Part shown: positions 63,923 through 64,000 of the stretch, piece by piece
Layout: each line of letters opens with the position of its first letter
How positions within the stretch are numbered: position 1 is the first letter of the stretch
DNA from: Brachionus plicatilis
Lineage: Eukaryota; Rotifera; Eurotatoria; Ploima; Brachionidae
Reading direction: 5' to 3'
Length of the DNA: 64,000 bases
Assembly (NCBI GenBank): GCA_010279815.1
Contig: QEOQ01000180.1
Coordinates: 2,154,930-2,218,929, forward strand
The notes under the pieces: model-generated
Told to the model about the DNA's origin: nothing
What the model saw: the letters and a program-made list of their open reading frames with translations, nothing else
The model's database searches: none
Made by a program: the position numbers and the translations under genes

Positions 63923-64000
63923 AGATCAACATTCAAAAACAAAAAACATACAAATTTCTTTTTTATACTCTTTTTTTTTTTTATTATTAATTTTGTCAAT

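Overview
The window is nuclear DNA of an animal with a very AT-rich genome. The evidence is intron-containing orthologues of animal proteins (PTIP/PAXIP1, LONRF, a kazrin-like triple-SAM protein, ribosomal proteins eS1 and uL6), many GT-AG introns of only 45-60 nt, snoRNA genes in or beside ribosomal-protein genes, and a dense set of small DNA transposons. A monogonont rotifer such as Brachionus is my best guess from the base composition, the tiny introns and a bacterial-type Tse2-like gene. That assignment is an inference. Nothing in the window is prokaryotic in layout.

Layout. 0-13 kb: a sequence gap inside a 145-bp perfect inverted repeat, remains of hAT, non-LTR and piggyBac elements, and a diverged tandem duplication (unit about 6.8 kb) carrying two copies of a small secreted protein with an MRH-like domain. 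A third, partial copy is fused to a reverse-transcriptase fragment. 14.2-15.8 kb: an unrecognised 3-exon gene (minus). 17.0-22.7 kb: PAXIP1 (minus), at least six exons, with a 2.5-kb intron full of hairpin elements. 24.3-28.1 kb: LONRF (minus), seven exons. 28-35 kb: gene-free, with hairpin MITEs and a 390-bp MITE. 35.4-38.2 kb: RPL9 and RPS3A side by side (minus), with two box C/D snoRNAs of the U43 type and a duplicated H/ACA-like unit. 38.8-40.8 kb: a dead jockey-like LINE split by another element. 41-56 kb: a gene-poor stretch. 56.3-60.8 kb: a kazrin-like gene (plus), six exons. 61.7-62.2 kb: a Tse2-like ADP-ribosyltransferase-fold gene. 62.6-63.0 kb: a piggyBac-type MITE with TTAA ends.

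Gene models were assembled by hand from GT/AG sites and checked for reading phase at each junction. PAXIP1, LONRF, RPS3A, RPL9 and the kazrin-like gene join in phase throughout. No expression data or database search was available. Homology calls rest on recognising family motifs.
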